Assembly: GCF_900163665.1 (NCBI RefSeq)
Contig: NZ_FUIA01000015.1
Span: forward strand, 62,001 to 126,000
Direction: 5' to 3'
DNA length: 64,000 bases
Source of the DNA: Frigoribacterium sp. JB110
GTDB taxonomy: Bacteria; Actinomycetota; Actinomycetes; Actinomycetales; Microbacteriaceae
How positions within the stretch are numbered: position 1 is the first letter of the stretch; each line of letters starts with the position of its first letter. The notes below the pieces were generated by a model. It did not search any database and was not told the DNA's origin. It was given only the letters and a program-made list of their open reading frames with translations. The position numbers and the translations under genes were made by a program. Positions 51,274 through 59,206 of the stretch are shown here, in pieces.

Positions 51274-52694
51274 GCGCTGCGGACGAATTCGCGCGGATCG
51301 CCCCGACGCTGCGTCGCCGCCCGGATGTCGAGGCGCACGACCTGGTGGCGGCAGACGCGAGCGACCGGCTGATCCTGGAATCGGCGGGACTCGATCATCC
51401 GGCTCCTGCGGCGGACCGAGCTCGCGAGATGCCTGCTTCTGGTCCGGATGAGCGTCCGAAGCGTGGCATCTCGGCAGCACCCAGGCAGTTCGCGGGGGTC
51501 GTGGTGGTGGGGGACCGGCACGGGGCGCTGACGCTGCCGCTGGCCGCTGCCGGATACCGGGTGCGGGTGCATCAGGATGCGCTGTCGGGCGAACGGGCAG
51601 CGAGGCTGAACGCTGCGGAAGTCGGGCTCGCCGAGCCGCCGAGGCATCCGGAATCTGAGGAGGCAGACGGAGCATCGATGGTCGCCGACGCCGACCGGAT
51701 CGTCGTGCCAGGGGTGAGTTGGCACGCGCTCGACGCAGACATGTTCGCGGGGGCGGCGCTCGTGCTGATGCAGCTGCCGCGGTCACTCGACGCGCTCGAC
51801 GAGATCGCGGGGCTCATCGCCGCGCAGGCGGATCCTGCGGTGCGGATCGTCGCGGGTGGGCGGGTGAAGCACATGTCTCCCGCCATGAACGACGTGTTCG
51901 CGCGGCACTTCGAGACGGTCACCGCCGACAGAGGCGTCGGCAAGTCGAGGGTGCTGCGCGCCTCGGTGCCGCGCGCTCGCCTGCAGGGCGCAGCCGAACG
52001 GGCGCCGGCTGCGGGCGCGGGCAGGACGGACCCCGATGCTCCCGCGTGGCCGCGCGCGCAGCGCGACGAGGCAACGGGGCTGACCATCTGCGCGCATGGC
52101 GCCGCCTTCGCCGGCACCGGCGTCGACATCGGCACGCGTCTGCTGCTGAGCGTGCTCCACCGCGCGCCCGCTGCGTCGCGGGCGATCGACCTCGGGTGCG
52201 GCACCGGAATCATCGCGGTGTCGTACGCGCTGGCGCACCCGGACGCTCGCGTCATCGCAAGCGATCAATCGGCAGCAGCCGTCGCATCGGCGATGGCGAC
52301 AGCCGCCGCCAACGGGGTCGCCTCCGACGAGGGCATCGATCTCGTCTCTCGGGAACACCCCGCCTCCGACTCTCGGCATGAGCATGGTCTGTCCTGGCCT
52401 CCCGGCACGACATCCGGGGTCACGGTCATCCGAGACGACGCCCTCGGCGCGCAACCGGACGCGTCGGCCGACCTGGTCCTGCTGAACCCGCCGTTCCACT
52501 CAGGCGCCGCGGTGACGACCGAGATCGCGCCGCGCCTGTTCGCCGACGCCGCCCGCGTGCTCAGGCAGGGCGGCGAACTGTGGTGCGTGTGGAACTCTCA
52601 TCTGCGTTATCGGCCGGAGCTCGAGAAGCTCGTCGGGACGACGCGTCAGGTCGCGCGAAACGCGAAGTTCACGGTGACGGCCTCGACCCGGTAG
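51270..52694 (+). CDS. RsmC/RlmG-like SAM-dependent methyltransferase
   Basis: 474 residues with a degenerate N-terminal methyltransferase-like half (FAGVVVVGDRHGALTLPLAAAGYRVRVH) and a functional C-terminal half: AIDLGCGTGIIAVSYAL for SAM and LVLLNPPFHSG, the NPPFH motif of N2-guanine rRNA methyltransferases RsmC and RlmG. So it is probably a 16S or 23S rRNA modifier; which one cannot be told. Start ATG overlaps smc. A decayed copy of its last ~50 bases lies about 110 bp downstream of its stop. Confidence 0.85.
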   Translation: MSAADEFARIAPTLRRRPDVEAHDLVAADASDRLILESAGLDHPAPAADRAREMPASGPDERPKRGISAAPRQFAGVVVVGDRHGALTLPLAAAGYRVRVHQDALSGERAARLNAAEVGLAEPPRHPESEEADGASMVADADRIVVPGVSWHALDADMFAGAALVLMQLPRSLDALDEIAGLIAAQADPAVRIVAGGRVKHMSPAMNDVFARHFETVTADRGVGKSRVLRASVPRARLQGAAERAPAAGAGRTDPDAPAWPRAQRDEATGLTICAHGAAFAGTGVDIGTRLLLSVLHRAPAASRAIDLGCGTGIIAVSYALAHPDARVIASDQSAAAVASAMATAAANGVASDEGIDLVSREHPASDSRHEHGLSWPPGTTSGVTVIRDDALGAQPDASADLVLLNPPFHSGAAVTTEIAPRLFADAARVLRQGGELWCVWNSHLRYRPELEKLVGTTRQVARNAKFTVTASTR

Positions 52695-52800
52695 CGGATC
52701 GACCTCTGCCGCCGGGCGACGGGCTGTGGGCTTGCGGGCTGCGGGCTGCGGAGTCTGCATCTGCGCTGTCGGCCGCGGGCGGAGACGCTCATGAGCGCGA

Positions 52801-52851
52801 CACGCGCGAGATCGCGCACAACGCGAGGTCCACGGTGACGGACTCCGTGCG
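52801..52851 (+). repeat. Degenerate copy of the methyltransferase 3' end
   Basis: acgcgcgagatcgcgcacaa... here matches acgcgtcaggtcgcgcgaaa... at 52641-52690, sharing acggtgacgg and most of ~49 positions. It is in a 291-bp gap that otherwise has only GC-rich filler and a GTG-free leader of the next gene. Confidence 0.6.
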
Positions 52852-52953
52852 ACAACGGCCCTGCACTGGCGGCGAGCTCCGGTCGCGTGTCCGCAGGCTC
52901 GGGATTCGCCGTGAAGCCGGCCAGTCCCGATGCGCAGTGATGCATCGGCCGAA

Positions 52954-52959
52954 TAGGCT
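52954..52959 (+). promoter_or_regulatory. -10 box of the diacylglycerol-kinase-like gene
   Basis: TAGGCT 26 nt before ATG 52986; a strong ribosome site ggaaggag lies between. Confidence 0.45.
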
Positions 52960-52985
52960 CGCACCAACACCGGAAGGAGCACGTC

Positions 52986-53924
52986 ATGGTCCAGCAGGTT
53001 GCGATCGTTTGGAACCCGAGCAAGACGACTCGGGAGGCGCTCGACGAGGCACTCGCCGCGGCGCTCTCCTCTTCCGGGGACGCGGCCTCGGTGGAGTGGA
53101 TCGAGACCAGCAAGGATGATCCAGGCAGGGGAGCGACCGAGCAGGCACTCGCCTCAGGCGCGGAGCTCGTGATCGCCGCCGGCGGCGACGGCACGGTGCG
53201 GGCGGTCGCCGAGGTGCTCGCCGAGCAGGGCAGCGCCGAGCTCGGGATCGCACCGCTCGGTACGGGCAATCTGCTCGCCCGAAACCTCGACGTGCCGATC
53301 GACGACCTGGCGGTCGCGATGACCCGCGCCATCACGCACGAGGCATCCGTCATCGACGTCGGCTGGCTCGCCCTCGACGGCGGCGCCGAGAAGCAGGCGT
53401 TCGCAGTGATGGCCGGCTTCGGCATCGACGCGCACATGATCACCGAGACCGACGACGAATTGAAGAGCAGGGTGGGCTGGCTGGCCTACGTCGAATCGCT
53501 CGGGCGCGCGGTCTCGTCGAGCGAAGTGATCGATGTCACGGTCTCGGAGGACGGCGAGGAGCCGGCGAGAACCCAGGCGCACACCATGATGATCGGCAAC
53601 TGCGGCACCGTGCAGGGCGGTATCACCCTGCTGCCGGATGCCGACCCACGAGACGGGGAGCTCGACCTGCTGCTGATCGATGCGGAAGGCGTGGGGGGCT
53701 GGCTCGACACCATGCGCAACATGCTGTGGGACAACGGACTGAAGAAGCTGATGCCGGGAACGCCGGACGATGCCGAGAGCAGCAAATCGATCGGTCACCG
53801 CAGCGCGAAGAAGATCCGGATCGAGCTGGCCGAGCCCCGCGAGATCGAACTCGACGGTGACGTGATCGGCAAGGCGCGAGTGCTCGACGTCGAGGTGCAG
53901 CCCAGCGCCCTGCGCGTGCGCTGA
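52986..53924 (+). CDS. Diacylglycerol/sphingosine kinase-family protein (DagK/YegS-like)
   Basis: 312 residues of the DAGK catalytic fold: IVWNPSK at the start, the nucleotide-binding VIAAGGDGTVRAVAEVL (GGDGT at 66-70), GIAPLGTGNLLARNL, and the C-terminal beta-sandwich with ending VQPSALRVR. The family phosphorylates lipid alcohols such as diacylglycerol; in actinobacteria related proteins act in phosphatidylinositol mannoside or lipid turnover. Exact lipid unknown. Cytoplasmic, no signal peptide. Placed between smc and ftsY, followed by a palindromic repeat. Confidence 0.88.
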   Translation: MVQQVAIVWNPSKTTREALDEALAAALSSSGDAASVEWIETSKDDPGRGATEQALASGAELVIAAGGDGTVRAVAEVLAEQGSAELGIAPLGTGNLLARNLDVPIDDLAVAMTRAITHEASVIDVGWLALDGGAEKQAFAVMAGFGIDAHMITETDDELKSRVGWLAYVESLGRAVSSSEVIDVTVSEDGEEPARTQAHTMMIGNCGTVQGGITLLPDADPRDGELDLLLIDAEGVGGWLDTMRNMLWDNGLKKLMPGTPDDAESSKSIGHRSAKKIRIELAEPREIELDGDVIGKARVLDVEVQPSALRVR

Positions 53925-53942
53925 ATCCGCGGGCGTCGAACC

Positions 53943-53995
53943 CGCGAGTGCCCACGATCTCTCGTAGGCACTCGCGAAGAACGCAGGCACTCGGG
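53943..53995. repeat. Palindromic repeat, family II, partial copy 3
   Basis: Arms cgcgagtgcccacg (53943-53956), cgtaggcactcgcg (53963-53976) and cgcaggcactcggg (53982-53995); one inner arm is missing. Starts 19 bp after the lipid-kinase stop and ends 15 bp before the ftsY -10 box. Confidence 0.75.
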
Positions 53996-54010
53996 GTCCG
54001 CCACGGCCGA

Positions 54011-54016
54011 TAGGCT
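54011..54016 (+). promoter_or_regulatory. -10 box of ftsY
   Basis: TAGGCT ends 6 nt before ATG 54023; leaderless spacing. Confidence 0.5.
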
Positions 54017-54022
54017 GGGGAC

Positions 54023-54892
54023 ATGGCGGAAAAGTGGTCCCTCGGTCGCGCCCTGCGCGGCATGTTCACCCGGCCGCAGATCGACGACACGACGTGGGAC
54101 GACCTCGAGACCGCGCTGATCACCGCAGACTTCGGGCCGGACATCACCGAGGCGATCGTCGACGATCTGCGTGAGAAGGTCACCCGCTTCGGTACGACGG
54201 ACCCCGCCGATCTCAAGCGCATGCTGCGAGAGTCGCTCGAGGAGCGATTCGCCGCGTTCGACACGACCCTGAAGCTCACCGAACGGCCGGCCGTCGTGCT
54301 GGTCGTCGGCGTCAACGGCGTCGGCAAGACCACCACGATCGGCAAGTTCGCGAACTTCCTCGGCCGCTACGGCCGCTCGATCGTCGTCGGCGCGGCCGAC
54401 ACATTCCGCGCCGCTGCTGTGGAGCAGCTCGCGACGTGGGCGGAGCGCGGGGGAGCGGCGATCGTTCGGCCGGAGAAGGAGGGCCAGGACCCTGCGTCCG
54501 TCGCCTTCCAGACGATCGACTACGCCAAGCGCAACGGGACCGAGATCGTGCTCGTCGACACAGCGGGCCGCCTGCACACCAAGGCGGGGCTGATGGACGA
54601 GCTCACCAAGGTGCGTCGTGTCATCGAGAAGCAGGCACCCATCAGCGAGGTGCTGCTCGTGCTCGACGCCACGACGGGCCAGAACGGCGTGATGCAGGCA
54701 GAGGCATTTCTCGAGCATGCCGGGGTGACGGGGCTGGTCATCACCAAGCTCGACGGTTCCGCGAAGGGCGGCTTCGTGCTCGCCGTGCAGGAGCGCACGG
54801 GCCTTCCCGTCAAGCTCCTCGGCCAGGGCGAGAGCATCGGCGACCTCACCGGTTTCACCCCCCACGTGTTCGTCGAGCAGCTCGTTGACTGA
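54023..54892 (+). CDS. ftsY: Signal recognition particle receptor FtsY
   Basis: Docks SRP-ribosome complexes at the membrane; SRP-type GTPase. 289 residues: the N domain starts at once (WSLGRALRGMFTRPQIDDTTWDDLE), then GTPase motifs GVNGVGKTTT (96-105), DTFRAAAVEQL, DTAGRLHTK and TKLDGSAKGG. The acidic A domain of E. coli FtsY is absent, so membrane binding must rest on the short N-terminal amphipathic helix. The promoter spacing supports the start. Confidence 0.96.
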   Translation: MAEKWSLGRALRGMFTRPQIDDTTWDDLETALITADFGPDITEAIVDDLREKVTRFGTTDPADLKRMLRESLEERFAAFDTTLKLTERPAVVLVVGVNGVGKTTTIGKFANFLGRYGRSIVVGAADTFRAAAVEQLATWAERGGAAIVRPEKEGQDPASVAFQTIDYAKRNGTEIVLVDTAGRLHTKAGLMDELTKVRRVIEKQAPISEVLLVLDATTGQNGVMQAEAFLEHAGVTGLVITKLDGSAKGGFVLAVQERTGLPVKLLGQGESIGDLTGFTPHVFVEQLVD

Positions 54893-54969
54893 GCCGCCGC
54901 TGCGAATTCACCGGAATCGATCCGGTAAACCTACTGACATCCGGCAACCTGAGGTGGTTTGATAGCGCC

Positions 54970-55470
54970 ATGGCACTCGAACACGACTTCTTCGGACTCC
55001 TGGAGTCCGGGCCAGACGGCTCGGTCTTCTGGTCCGAAACGGTGGATCTGGGCGACCAGAGCGTCGCCGTCGATCTGACTGCGCCCGACCAGGAAGACGT
55101 CTCGCAGGACGCTCTCGATGCGGCTGCGGCGATCGTGGCGAGCATCGAGGAGATCGACCGCCGCGCACGGATCGCCATGCTGGGCGAGGTCGACAATCGC
55201 GCCAGCGAGGTCACCGAGTACATCCTGATGCAGCAGAACCAGCTCGGCGACGATCTCGACGACCTCCTCGTCGATGTATCAGGCGATGCGGCGGTCGACA
55301 TCATCCGGTCGATGCAGCTCACCAGCGTGACGATTCTGGCCGACGAGCACGGCGGATCCGACCCGTTCGCTGTGTTCGAATACGCCCTCGACCCCGACTC
55401 CACAGACGACGTGCTGCTGGTGAACCTGCTCGGCGACGGCGAGATCCAGTCGGTCACCAGCGCGGACTGA
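54970..55470 (+). CDS. DUF2004-like protein
   Basis: A 166-residue acidic cytoplasmic protein: HDFFGLLESGPDGSVFWSETVDLGDQSVAVDLTAPDQ at the N-terminus, a helical middle (LDAAAAIVASIEEIDRRARIAMLG), then VTILADEHGGSDPFAVFEYALDPDSTDDVLLVNL. This layout agrees with the DUF2004 family as I recall it; members have been linked to immunity-like proteins, but no toxin is nearby and the role here is unknown. 77 bp after ftsY; convergent with the ABC operon. Confidence 0.6.
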   Translation: MALEHDFFGLLESGPDGSVFWSETVDLGDQSVAVDLTAPDQEDVSQDALDAAAAIVASIEEIDRRARIAMLGEVDNRASEVTEYILMQQNQLGDDLDDLLVDVSGDAAVDIIRSMQLTSVTILADEHGGSDPFAVFEYALDPDSTDDVLLVNLLGDGEIQSVTSAD

Positions 55471-55504
55471 CACGATCCGCGCATGCTGCAGTGCGTGAAC
55501 GTGC

Positions 55505-57247
55505 TCAGCGCATGACGGGGCCCGCCGCGATCAGCTCGGCGGTGAACGGGTGCTCGGGTGCGGCGTACACCGCTTCGGTCGGACCCTGTTCGACGATGCG
55601 GCCGTCGCGCATCACGGCCACGCGGTCGCTGACCAGGCGCACCACGGCGAGGTCGTGCGAGATGAACACCATGCCGAGGCCCTCTTCGCGCTGCAGCCGT
55701 TCGAGCAGATCGAGGATGCCGGCCTGCGTGGTCACGTCGAGCGCGGACACCGGCTCGTCGCAGATCAGGATGTCGGGCCGGCCGGCGAGTGCGCGGGCGA
55801 TGGCGACCCGCTGGCGCTGACCGCCGGAGAGCGTGGCGGGGCGTCGGGTGAGCAGCGACGCGTCGAGCCCCACGCGCGCGAGCAGCTCGGCCTCATCCGG
55901 AGCTGCGTCGCGCCGGGACAGGCGCAGGATCTTCGCGACGGTGTGCCGTGGATCGAATGACGCGAGGGGATCCTGCGGCACGAGCCGTATGCGCGGTGCC
56001 GGATCATCCATCAGGATCTCGCCCTCGTCCGGCCGCTCCGCCCCGATCAGCAATCGCGCCAGGGTCGACTTGCCTGACCCCGACTCGCCGACCACACCGA
56101 GCACCTCCCCGGCTGTCACCTCGAGATCCGCCCCGCGTACGGCCCACAACCGACCGTATCGACGCGACGCCCCCGCTGCCGAGATGCGCACTTGTCGCCC
56201 AGATGCGCCGCCATTGACGTGATTCTGGTCGAAAGGTGCGCATCTCACGGGCAGGGAGGCAGGCCCGGATGAGATGGGCGCTACGGCGGATCCGGAGCCG
56301 GGTGCCACAGCGCCGGATGGGATGGATGGTTCGGCCGGGGCGGTGCCGGATGGCGCGGCCGGTTCGGAAGGGGTGATTCCGGATGGGGCGGCTGCACCGT
56401 GCCGGACAGGCTTGGGGCCGGAGGGGACGGCGGCGAGCAGGGTGCGCGTCGTGGGGTGCTCCGGTGCGGCCAGCAGGCGGCTCAGCGGAGCGTGCTCGAC
56501 GATGCGCCCCGCCTCCATCACGGCGACGCGGTCGGCGATGCGCGACACAGCATGCAGATCATGGCTGATCAGCACCAGGGCTGTGCCCGCATCGCGCATC
56601 CGGCCGAGCAGATCGAGCACGTGCACGGCGGTCGTCGCGTCGAGCGCCGTGGTGGGTTCGTCGGCGATGAGCAGCGGGGCGTCGCCGATCACGGCCGACG
56701 CGATCAGAGCGCGCTGGCGCATACCGCCTGACAGCTCGCCGGAACGCCGACGGAGCAGCGACTCCGCCTCCGGCAGGCCCGCGTCGGTGAGCGCGTCGAT
56801 CACCCGCTCGCGGCGCACGCGGCGCGGCGTTCCGCGCACGGCGAGCGCCTCCCCGACCTCGGCCTCGATCGTGCGCAGCGGGTCGAGCGACTGCAGCGCG
56901 TCCTGCAGCACGAGGGCGACATCGCGCCCGCGCATCCGGCGCCTTGCCCCGCGGCCGACCCGCAGCAGGTCCTGTCCGGCCACGGAGAACCGGTCAGCCT
57001 GCACCTGCGCGGCGGGATCGTCCTGCACCAGGCCCAGCAGCGCGCGAGCGAGCACCGACTTGCCGGCGCCGGACTCGCCGACGATCGCCAGGCATTCGCC
57101 AGGCGCCACCTCCAGATCGGCTCCGCTCACCACGTCGCCGGAGCGGGGGAGCGTCACCGTGAGACTGCGCACCTCCACCAGCGGTGCACCAGCGCGTCGG
57201 CTCTCCGCTGCACCGTTCGCGTCGAGACCAGGGCGGCCGGGGTTCAT
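55505..57247 (-). CDS. Peptide/nickel-type ABC transporter, fused dual ATPase (DppDF-like)
   Basis: Powers the transporter encoded upstream. 580 residues: ATPase 1 with Walker A GESGAGKS (57-64), signature SGGMRQRA and Walker B LLIADEPTTALD; ATPase 2 with Walker A GESGSGKST (about 387), LSGGQRQRVAIARAL and ILICDEPVSALD. The ~75-residue linker is Pro/Ala/Ser/Gly-rich (APSGITPSEPAAPSG and similar). Its last part, about residues 334-356 (VRCAPFDQNHVNGGASGRQVR), is encoded by a copy of the palindromic repeat family I. The ATG overlaps the stop of the permease gene (ATGA). Confidence 0.93.
   Translation of the reverse strand: MNPGRPGLDANGAAESRRAGAPLVEVRSLTVTLPRSGDVVSGADLEVAPGECLAIVGESGAGKSVLARALLGLVQDDPAAQVQADRFSVAGQDLLRVGRGARRRMRGRDVALVLQDALQSLDPLRTIEAEVGEALAVRGTPRRVRRERVIDALTDAGLPEAESLLRRRSGELSGGMRQRALIASAVIGDAPLLIADEPTTALDATTAVHVLDLLGRMRDAGTALVLISHDLHAVSRIADRVAVMEAGRIVEHAPLSRLLAAPEHPTTRTLLAAVPSGPKPVRHGAAAPSGITPSEPAAPSGTAPAEPSIPSGAVAPGSGSAVAPISSGPASLPVRCAPFDQNHVNGGASGRQVRISAAGASRRYGRLWAVRGADLEVTAGEVLGVVGESGSGKSTLARLLIGAERPDEGEILMDDPAPRIRLVPQDPLASFDPRHTVAKILRLSRRDAAPDEAELLARVGLDASLLTRRPATLSGGQRQRVAIARALAGRPDILICDEPVSALDVTTQAGILDLLERLQREEGLGMVFISHDLAVVRLVSDRVAVMRDGRIVEQGPTEAVYAAPEHPFTAELIAAGPVMR
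56180..56247. repeat. Palindromic repeat, family I, inside a coding sequence
   Basis: 68 bp from cgagatgcgcac to gtgcgcatctca, with internal gaatcacgtca on the minus strand. In reverse orientation it matches the copy at 60931-60998 at 51 of 68 positions. It is read in frame as the linker of the ABC ATPase fusion. Confidence 0.85.
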
Positions 57248-58095
57248 CGGCCCGCTCCCGACATCCGGCGCCCCAGCACCGTCAGCGCGGTCGCCGTGGC
57301 GACGATGGCGAGCCCTGGGAACACGGTCATCCACCAGCCGGTCGAGATGTACACGCGGCCCGCGTTGAGCATGGCACCCCATTCCGGCGACGGCGGCTCG
57401 GCACCCAGCCCGAGGAAGCTCAGCGCAGACACCCACACGATCGCCTGTCCGACGCCCAGAGTGGCTGTGGCGACCAGCGGCCAGAGTGTGTTCGGCGCGA
57501 TGTGGCGGAGGAACGTGCGCACGCGACCAGTGCCCTCCATCCTGGCGTGCAGGACGTAGTCGCTGCGGGCGACGGTGCGCACGCGCGAGCGCAGGATGCG
57601 CGCGTATCCGGGTGCTGTCGCGAAGCCGATCGCCAGGATGGAAGGCCCGGTCCCCGCTCCCAGTACGGCGACGAAGAGCAGCGCCATCACCAGCGTCGGC
57701 AGTGCGAAGAGCACTTCGATCACGCGGCCCAGCGCTGCGTCGAGCCTTGCGGGGCCCAGACCTGCGGCGAAGCCGAACACCAGCCCGATGCCGATGCCGA
57801 GTGCGGTCGCGGCCAGCCCGATGCCGGCAGACCGTGCGGCGCCGTGCACGATGCGGGTGAGCACATCGCGCCCCGATTCGTCCGTGCCCGCCGGATGGGC
57901 GGCGGACGGAGCCTGGAACGCGTCAGCGGGGGCGATTCCGAGCGGATCGCCCGGTGCGATGACGCCGGGGGCTGCGATCGCGACGAGGAGCGTGAGGAGC
58001 AGCGCGAGGGCGACGCCGCCGGACCAGCCCAGGCGGGCGGCGGCTGCGGCGATGGTGCTGAGGCCGCGGTGCGATTCCGTTCTGATGGCGGTCAT
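57244..58095 (-). CDS. ABC transporter permease (DppC-like)
   Basis: 283 residues, about six membrane helices. Seen: the binding-protein-dependent permease signature around ARILRSRVRTVARSDYVLHARMEGTGRVRTFLRHIAPN (the EAA loop that contacts the ATPase), the DPLGI...HPAGTDESGRDVLTRIVHG entry typical of DppC/OppC, and the ending ALSFLGLGAEPPSPEWGAML. The ATG at 58095 overlaps the DppB stop; the frame is open upstream only as antisense. Partner of the next three entries. Confidence 0.92.
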   Translation of the reverse strand: MTAIRTESHRGLSTIAAAAARLGWSGGVALALLLTLLVAIAAPGVIAPGDPLGIAPADAFQAPSAAHPAGTDESGRDVLTRIVHGAARSAGIGLAATALGIGIGLVFGFAAGLGPARLDAALGRVIEVLFALPTLVMALLFVAVLGAGTGPSILAIGFATAPGYARILRSRVRTVARSDYVLHARMEGTGRVRTFLRHIAPNTLWPLVATATLGVGQAIVWVSALSFLGLGAEPPSPEWGAMLNAGRVYISTGWWMTVFPGLAIVATATALTVLGRRMSGAGR

Positions 58096-59201
58096 GCGCC
58101 CACCGCCGTCTCCGGTGCGGCCGGCGCACCGGGCCGAGCGCGGCGCAGGCGCGGGTCGACGAACAGCTCGACCGCGTCGGTGACGATGATGACGATCACG
58201 TACAGCACGGCGACGGTGGTGACGGCGCCGACGACGAGGGGAACATCGCGGGCGAGAGCGCCCTCCTGCAGCAGCCGACCCAGCCCGGGACGGGCGAACA
58301 GCACCTCGACGACGACGGCACCGCTGAGTAGGTTCCCGAATGCCCATCCCGACAGCGCCAGTGCAGGCAGCGAGGCGTGCCGCAGCGTGTGCCGCAGGAA
58401 CACCCGCGGCTCGCTCGCACCGCGCGCCCGCGATGTGGTGGCGAATGGTGCGGCGTCGGCTTCGAGCAGCGCGTCCCGTGACACCTGCGCGAGGAAACCC
58501 GCGATCGGCACCGCCAGGGTCACCACCGGCAGCACGAGCCCCGTGAGGTCGCCGGACTGGCTCGTCGCGGGGAACCAGCCCAGCGCCGATGCGAACACGA
58601 GGATCAGCACGGCGCCCAGCCAGAACTGCGGCATCACGGTGGAGACGATCTCGACGCTCCGGATGATCCGGTCGATCATCCGACCGACCAGGCCGCGGGA
58701 CGAGGTCGCGATCAGTGCGCCGGTGACGGCGAGCACCCACGCCAGCGCCAGAGCCAGCACTGCCAGCAGCAGGGTGCCAGGCAGCTGCGCGCCGATCAGA
58801 TCGGCCACGGGCTGCCTGCGCGCATACGAATCGCCCAGCTGCAGCGTCGCGATGCGGCCGAGCTGCAGCAGGTACTGCCATACCAGCGGGCTGTCGAGGC
58901 CGTACTCCTCGCGGGCTGCCGCCACGGCATCCGGCCCGGCCTGCGAACCGGGCCCGCCCAGGATCGCCTCCAGCGGATCGCCCGTCGACCGCAGCGCGAA
59001 GAACACGATGGTCGCCACCAGCCAGACCACCAGCACCGCACGCCCGATCCGCCCGGCCACCCACCGTGCGGCCACGGAGAACGCGCCTCGCTGCATTCTC
59101 GTCGTCGACGCGCTCAGCACGCCTTCCTCCTCCGCGTTGCGTACCACGGTCTCCGAGGCCGCACGGGCAGCCGCGTCATCCGGGTCGGGCTCGTGCGGCA
59201 C
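58092..59201 (-). CDS. ABC transporter permease (DppB-like)
   Basis: 369 residues: ~45 polar residues precede the first helix (RAVLVVWLVATIVFFALRSTGDPLEAILGG), followed by the DppB/OppB pattern EEYGLDSPLVWQYLLQLGRIATLQLGDSY and the EAA loop SRARGASEPRVFLRHTLRHASLPALALSGW. GTG 59201 comes 5 bp after the binding-protein stop. The N-terminal extension is longer than in DppB and may contain the true start further in. Confidence 0.92.
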   Translation of the reverse strand: MPHEPDPDDAAARAASETVVRNAEEEGVLSASTTRMQRGAFSVAARWVAGRIGRAVLVVWLVATIVFFALRSTGDPLEAILGGPGSQAGPDAVAAAREEYGLDSPLVWQYLLQLGRIATLQLGDSYARRQPVADLIGAQLPGTLLLAVLALALAWVLAVTGALIATSSRGLVGRMIDRIIRSVEIVSTVMPQFWLGAVLILVFASALGWFPATSQSGDLTGLVLPVVTLAVPIAGFLAQVSRDALLEADAAPFATTSRARGASEPRVFLRHTLRHASLPALALSGWAFGNLLSGAVVVEVLFARPGLGRLLQEGALARDVPLVVGAVTTVAVLYVIVIIVTDAVELFVDPRLRRARPGAPAAPETAVGA

Positions 59202-59206
59202 GGCGA

